From positions 1-64,000 of the forward strand of contig JAFUNK010000004.1 in assembly GCA_017482205.1 (NCBI GenBank): a DNA stretch of 64,000 nt, written 5' to 3'. Below, in pieces: positions 60,060 through 64,000 of the stretch. The position numbers and the translations under genes were made by a program. The first letter of the stretch is position 1. Every line of letters starts with the position of its first letter. The DNA comes from Lachnospiraceae bacterium. GTDB lineage: Bacteria > Bacillota > Clostridia > Lachnospirales > Lachnospiraceae. Below the pieces are notes generated by a model. It searched no databases and was not told the origin of the DNA. It saw nothing but the letters and a program-made list of their open reading frames with translations.

Positions 60060-60788
60060 CTATTTTTTACAATACACCCCAATAGCTTCTCTTACAAACT
60101 CCGCCGTGCCTTCCCCACCGGCTTTATCGATATTTTTCTTCATGCGTTCATCGCCCACATACATTTCACCTAAACCGCTTAAAATTTCATCGGTACAGGT
60201 ATAATAGTGCTCTGTAATAAAATCCTGCAAAGCTTTAATTTTTTCCTGGACTTCTTTGGCAGCGGGGGCGTTTTCTTTCAAGGCCCCGATTTCTGCAAAT
60301 ATTTCCATCAACCGGTCTGCATTATCTGCAAAATCCTTATCTGTTTTATTCTTCGTCTTTTCTGCGTATTCTTTGTAAGCAGTAGTGTTGCCCCATTTTT
60401 CTTTGGCTTCTGCTTTATAAGTTTCTATTTCGCCGGTATCAAATACATTAAAATCCATTTCAAAACTTCCTTTCTTTTGGATTTCACGGGCATAGGAAAT
60501 CAGTTCGCCTATATGCTTGTATTGCAGTTCCAACAGTTCGATTTGCTGCGACAGAGCCTCTGACGGGTCAAAGCAGGGACTGTCTAAAATCTCTTTAATC
60601 TCCTTTAAAGGAAACTGTAATTCCCGAAATAACAAAATATGTTGCAAACGGCTAAGGGATGTATCGTCATACAACCGATAGCCTGCATCGGTAACTTTTG
60701 CCGGCTTTAAAAGCCCGATGGCATCATAGTGGTGCAGTGTGCGCACACTCACCCCTGTCATTTTGCTGACTTCATGCACTGTTTTCAT
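60060..60788 (-). CDS. MerR-family regulator with TipAS antibiotic-recognition domain
   Basis: The ATG at 60788 follows GGGAGGT. Residues 1-70 are a MerR HTH (MKTVHEVSKMTGVSVRTLHH, then the YDAIGLLKPAKVTDAGYRLY wing). A coiled coil follows, and residues about 120-242 match the TipAS domain (EAKEKWGNTTAYKEYAEKTK, and a late EHYYTCTDEILSGLGEMYVG block). TipA-like proteins bind thiopeptides or other drugs and activate transcription. The promoter with a 19-base spacer at 60814-60844 fits autoactivation. Confidence 0.9.
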   Translation of the reverse strand: MKTVHEVSKMTGVSVRTLHHYDAIGLLKPAKVTDAGYRLYDDTSLSRLQHILLFRELQFPLKEIKEILDSPCFDPSEALSQQIELLELQYKHIGELISYAREIQKKGSFEMDFNVFDTGEIETYKAEAKEKWGNTTAYKEYAEKTKNKTDKDFADNADRLMEIFAEIGALKENAPAAKEVQEKIKALQDFITEHYYTCTDEILSGLGEMYVGDERMKKNIDKAGGEGTAEFVREAIGVYCKK

Positions 60789-60813
60789 GATTTTTACCTC
60801 CCGTGATAATACT

Positions 60814-60844
60814 ACCATAAACTATGACGCAACGTAAGAGTCAA
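60814..60844 (-). promoter_or_regulatory. MerR-type promoter with 19-base spacer
   Basis: On the minus strand TTGACT, a 19-base spacer and TATGGT. The spacer holds an imperfect palindrome around TTACG-TTG-CGTCA. Long spacers with a palindrome between hexamers are the hallmark of MerR-regulated promoters. Confidence 0.75.
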
Positions 60845-60946
60845 TAGGAATTTGAAAGAAAAATAAAAAACTTTACAACCGCCTACAAAACTACTCTGAT
60901 TCTTTCCGGAATAGAAAATCTTTGTTGAAAAAGTGCTATATATCTG

Positions 60947-61088
60947 GACTGAAAAAAGATTCCTCCACAGACCCTTGGCAAACGCCGGCACTTAGCGAGA
61001 AGACTTCTCATAGAGAAGGTTTCGAGCTTAGTACCGCTGCGTTTGTCATGGAGCGAAAGCGTGTCTGTGGAGGAATCTTTTTTCAGTC
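60947..61088. repeat. Long hairpin repeat, copy B (142 bp)
   Basis: Perfect 26-base inverted repeats (60947-60972 and 61063-61088, GACTGAAAAA... and ...TTTTTCAGTC) enclose further paired blocks such as CAAACGC with GCGTTTG. The reverse strand shares CAGACACGCT, CGCTCCATGA and CCAAGGGTCTG with copy A at 46580-46727. It lies between the MerR promoter and the stop of the ABC exporter gene and may also serve as that gene's terminator. Confidence 0.8.
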
Positions 61089-61120
61089 AATCCGATATAA
61101 ATTTTACAACGACGATTCTT

Positions 61121-62911
61121 TTATTCCGCCTTTAAAAAATCATACTGGGACATATACAATCTGTAATATTCACCCTTCTCGGCAATCAATTCATCATGGT
61201 TACCCTTTTCCAAGATGGCACCCTTATCCACGTACATAATGCAGTCTGCATTTTTGATGGTGGAGAGACGGTGTGCAATGATAAAAGAGGTACGCCCCTT
61301 TAACAATTCGTTTAAGCCCTTCTGTAACAGTATTTCTGTTTCCGTATCGATACTGGAGGTTGCTTCGTCCAAAATTAAGATACGGGGGTTAGCAAGCAAT
61401 GCTCTTGCAAAGGAAATCAGCTGACGCTGGCCTGCAGAAAGGCGGCTGCCTCGCTCATTTACCTCAGTATAGTAACCATTGTCCATTTCCATAATAAAGT
61501 CGTGGGCACATACGGTTTTTGCCGCACGGATAACGTCCTCATCACTGGCCTCCATATTGCCGTAACGGATATTGTCCATAATGGTACCGGCAAAGATGAA
61601 GGAATCCTGCATCATAATACCCATCTGGGTACGCAGGGAGTGGAGCTGTACCTTGGAAATATCCACGCCATCAATTAACACTCGGCCGGAATCTACATTG
61701 TAGAAGCGGCTGATTAAGTTGACGATAGTAGTTTTTCCTGCACCGGTAGGACCTACAATGGCGTAGGTTTCGCCCTGTTTTGCGGTAAAGTTGATAGAGT
61801 CCAAAATCTTATGTCCTTCTTCGTAACTGAAGGAAACATTTTCGAAAGTAATTTCTCCGTGGATAGGAGGCATAGGTGTTGCATCCGGCGCATCTTTGAC
61901 CTTAACGGGTTCATCAATGGTTTCAAAAATACGTTCCAGATAGGATACTGCCGTCAGCAGGGAATTGTAAAAGCTTGCAAGTGTGTTGATTGGCTGCCAG
62001 AACCTGCCGATGTAGGAGGTAAAGGCAATCAGAATACCGGTAGTTAAAGTAACGTCAGGGTCAAGTATCATATTTACACCCAGCACATAAATTAAGGAAG
62101 TAGTAGCCGTAGAAATAATATCAATACTGGGCCACAGGGTAAAATTGAATACCACGGCACGCATCCACGCTGAACGGTAGCTGGTACTCAGACGGTTAAA
62201 AATGCCTGTGTTTTCTTCTTCTCTTACGAAGGACTGGGTAATGCGGATGCCATTGATACTTTCTGCAATATAAGCATTTAAGTTGGACTGCTTGTTACTC
62301 TGAATCTGCCATGCACGACGCTGTCTTCTTTTAATAAAGATAATAACTAAAGCTAAGACCGGAAGACCGCAAAGGCATACCAAAGTCAATCTTACATCCA
62401 GTGCCAGCATAAAAATCAGAATGAAAAACAGGTTGCACAAATCGGTAAAGGTGTTAACAATACCATTACTTAACAAATCACTTAAGCTGTTTACGTAGTT
62501 TACCACACGCACCTGAATTTTTCCGTGAGGTCTGTCATCATAGTAAGAGAAAGGAAGCTTCTGCAAATGACAGAAAATATCGGAGCGTAAATCATGGACA
62601 ATGTTTTGTCCGATGCTGCTCATATGTCTGATTTTCATACGTAGTGCCAAAGCGGAATATAAAGCGATTAACAGGGTAAGACCTGCGTAAATGCAAATGG
62701 CTTTCATATCCTTGGCAGGTATGGATTCGTCCATGATTCTTTGCATAAAAGTAGGAATTAACATAGTCAGGGCAGAAGAGGAAAGCATCAGTATGACTAC
62801 GAAAATCATTTGCTTCTTGTAAGGCTTAATATATCCTGCCAGACGTTTTAGCTGGTTTATGTCAAAGCTGTCTTCTAAGACTTCATCCACATCATATCGG
62901 TTTCGTGCCAT
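61121..62911 (-). CDS. Heterodimeric ABC exporter subunit, second gene
   Basis: The 596-aa protein has six membrane helices (about 30-330) and an ATPase with Walker A GPTGAGKTT, an atypical signature LSAGQRQL, Walker B ILILDEATSSID with the catalytic Glu, and H-loop IAHR. Its partner, encoded just upstream, has the normal signature but a changed Walker B and H-loop. This asymmetry is typical of heterodimeric multidrug or peptide exporters (TM287/288-like), with one active ATP site. The substrate is unknown. Confidence 0.92.
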   Translation of the reverse strand: MARNRYDVDEVLEDSFDINQLKRLAGYIKPYKKQMIFVVILMLSSSALTMLIPTFMQRIMDESIPAKDMKAICIYAGLTLLIALYSALALRMKIRHMSSIGQNIVHDLRSDIFCHLQKLPFSYYDDRPHGKIQVRVVNYVNSLSDLLSNGIVNTFTDLCNLFFILIFMLALDVRLTLVCLCGLPVLALVIIFIKRRQRRAWQIQSNKQSNLNAYIAESINGIRITQSFVREEENTGIFNRLSTSYRSAWMRAVVFNFTLWPSIDIISTATTSLIYVLGVNMILDPDVTLTTGILIAFTSYIGRFWQPINTLASFYNSLLTAVSYLERIFETIDEPVKVKDAPDATPMPPIHGEITFENVSFSYEEGHKILDSINFTAKQGETYAIVGPTGAGKTTIVNLISRFYNVDSGRVLIDGVDISKVQLHSLRTQMGIMMQDSFIFAGTIMDNIRYGNMEASDEDVIRAAKTVCAHDFIMEMDNGYYTEVNERGSRLSAGQRQLISFARALLANPRILILDEATSSIDTETEILLQKGLNELLKGRTSFIIAHRLSTIKNADCIMYVDKGAILEKGNHDELIAEKGEYYRLYMSQYDFLKAE

Positions 62912-62912
62912 A

Positions 62913-64000
62913 TCAGTTGCCTCCTTTCTCTAATAGTTCTGCGGGGATTTCGCCGTACTGGTTGCGGAAAGCGGTAGCATAATAGCCGCCTTTTGCTACC
63001 AGTGCTTCATGAGTACCCTGTTCAATAATGCGTCCCTTATCCATAACCAGAATTAAATCTGCATCTTTTATGGAAGAAATGCGGTATGCAATAATAAAGA
63101 TGGTACAATTCTTCTGGATATTCTTAAGCTGCTTCTGGATATAACTTTCGGTTTCCATATCCACCGCAGAAGTAGTATCGTCCAAAATCAGGATAGAAGG
63201 GTCTTTTAACAGTGCTCTTGCCAGGGAGATACGCTGTTTCTGACCGCCGGAAAGACCGACACCTCGTTCGCCAACAATGGTATCGTAACCGTCAGGCATG
63301 GCGGAAATAAAGTGGTTGGCATCCGCCATAATGGCCGCTTTTTTTACTTCTTCAAAGGAACAGTCCGGACGACCGTAAGCAATATTTCCTTCGATAGTGT
63401 CGGAAAAGAGGAATACATCCTGCATTGCCATACCGATATTGTCTCTCAGGTTATAAAGGTCCATATCGCGCACATCGTTACCATCTACATAGACATTGCC
63501 GGAGGTAGTGTCGTAGAAACGGCATAACAGGTTCATAATGGTGGATTTACCGGAACCGGTGGAACCGATAATACCTACAGTCTGGCCGGGTTCTACTTTG
63601 AAATTGATGTCCATAACAATATCTTCATCATCAGCCCTGTAAGATACATCTTTGAATTCAATGCTACCCTGTAATTTCTTTTTGATACCGTGACGGGGTG
63701 TTTTTACATCAGGTTCTTCACTGTAGGTAGCATGTATCTTTTCTACGGAGGTAATAAAGTTACCAATGTCGTTTACAAGCCAGCCCGCCATACGCAAAGG
63801 CTGGTTTAACATCCACAGATAGCCGCTGATGGTAACTAAGTTACCCAGAGTCATTTCACCGTGGATAACCAGGTAGCCGCCATATAACATAAGTACCACG
63901 TTAAGGGCATAGGCCAGAACTTCAAAAATCGGTACGAATTTCATCCAGACTTTGGAAGCGGATATCTGGGCATCCCTGTAAGCATTGTTTTCTTTGTTGA
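62913..64000 (-). CDS. Heterodimeric ABC exporter subunit, first gene, 5' end beyond window
   Basis: The frame is open to the window edge, so about 360 C-terminal residues are seen. It includes the last membrane helices and an ATPase: Walker A GSTGSGKST, signature LSGGQKQRI, Walker B ILILDDTTSAVD with Asp in place of the catalytic Glu, and IAYR with Tyr in place of the H-loop His. These changes mark the degenerate site of a heterodimer. The stop lies one base before the partner's start codon, and the two are cotranslated. Confidence 0.9.
   Translation of the reverse strand, partial: NKENNAYRDAQISASKVWMKFVPIFEVLAYALNVVLMLYGGYLVIHGEMTLGNLVTISGYLWMLNQPLRMAGWLVNDIGNFITSVEKIHATYSEEPDVKTPRHGIKKKLQGSIEFKDVSYRADDEDIVMDINFKVEPGQTVGIIGSTGSGKSTIMNLLCRFYDTTSGNVYVDGNDVRDMDLYNLRDNIGMAMQDVFLFSDTIEGNIAYGRPDCSFEEVKKAAIMADANHFISAMPDGYDTIVGERGVGLSGGQKQRISLARALLKDPSILILDDTTSAVDMETESYIQKQLKNIQKNCTIFIIAYRISSIKDADLILVMDKGRIIEQGTHEALVAKGGYYATAFRNQYGEIPAELLEKGGN

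Overview
The window looks like a chromosome segment of a spore-forming Clostridia bacterium, most likely Lachnospiraceae. This rests on moderate GC, strong AGGAGG-type ribosome sites, a YtaF-like sporulation membrane protein, QueH, kdu/kdg uronate genes, Firmicutes-type LexA boxes and the general gene content. Species cannot be named from sequence alone.

Positions 1-14114, almost all minus strand, are a phage-tail-like element. A consensus sigma-A promoter (14063-14091) carries one LexA/DinR box in its spacer and a perfect second box upstream, so the element should be SOS-induced. The first genes are a small ORF, an 851-aa single-polypeptide RNA polymerase of the YonO/QDE-1 double-psi-barrel type (DxDGD motif) and a zinc-ribbon protein. 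After a perfect 28-bp palindrome come two small tail genes, a tail tube protein, holin, C39-type endolysin, an XhlA-like protein and tape-measure genes. No terminase, portal or capsid gene is visible. The tape-measure gene is split by about 1 kb that holds a lipoprotein gene on the opposite strand and a run of perfect hairpins. A second tape-measure copy starts at 450 and leaves the window.

Positions 14212-23120 hold YtaF, a broken GNAT gene facing a DUF6512 membrane protein, a YkgJ-type cysteine-cluster protein, an acyltransferase-like protein, and an AraC regulator divergent from a kduI-kduD-rpiB-like-kdgA(VOC)-kdgK operon. That operon turns pectin- or glycosaminoglycan-derived unsaturated uronate into pyruvate and glyceraldehyde-3-phosphate. 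Two cre-like palindromes lie in the divergent promoter region.

Positions 23200-31700 hold a C-terminally truncated Erm methyltransferase with a leader peptide, tRNA-Leu(CAG), a DUF4160/DUF2442-HTH pair, an esterase-like hydrolase, a two-component system with two downstream membrane proteins, a related two-gene unit, a FliD-like protein and tRNA-Leu(AAG). A 13-bp copy of the tRNA-Leu(AAG) 3' end lies 146 bp beyond the tRNA.

Positions 31850-40170 hold a PilZ-containing chemoreceptor, a polar amino-acid ABC transporter whose binding protein looks circularly permuted, a small conserved-looking ORF, queH, argS, tRNA-Val and tRNA-Met.

Positions 40180-64000 are a mosaic. They contain an ISL3 transposase remnant, an XRE regulator with a two-gene ABC exporter, an orphan small-RNA candidate, an autoregulated HTH-MNT/HEPN toxin-antitoxin pair, two copies of a long hairpin repeat, a MATE pump, an AAC(3)-like acetyltransferase, a GT39-type membrane glycosyltransferase, tRNA-Thr, cysE, PBP1A, a YigZ-family protein and mgtE with an overlapping proline-containing leader ORF. 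They end with a 318-bp MITE-like inverted repeat, a HipA-like toxin-antitoxin pair, a TipAS-type MerR regulator and a heterodimeric ABC exporter cut by the window end.
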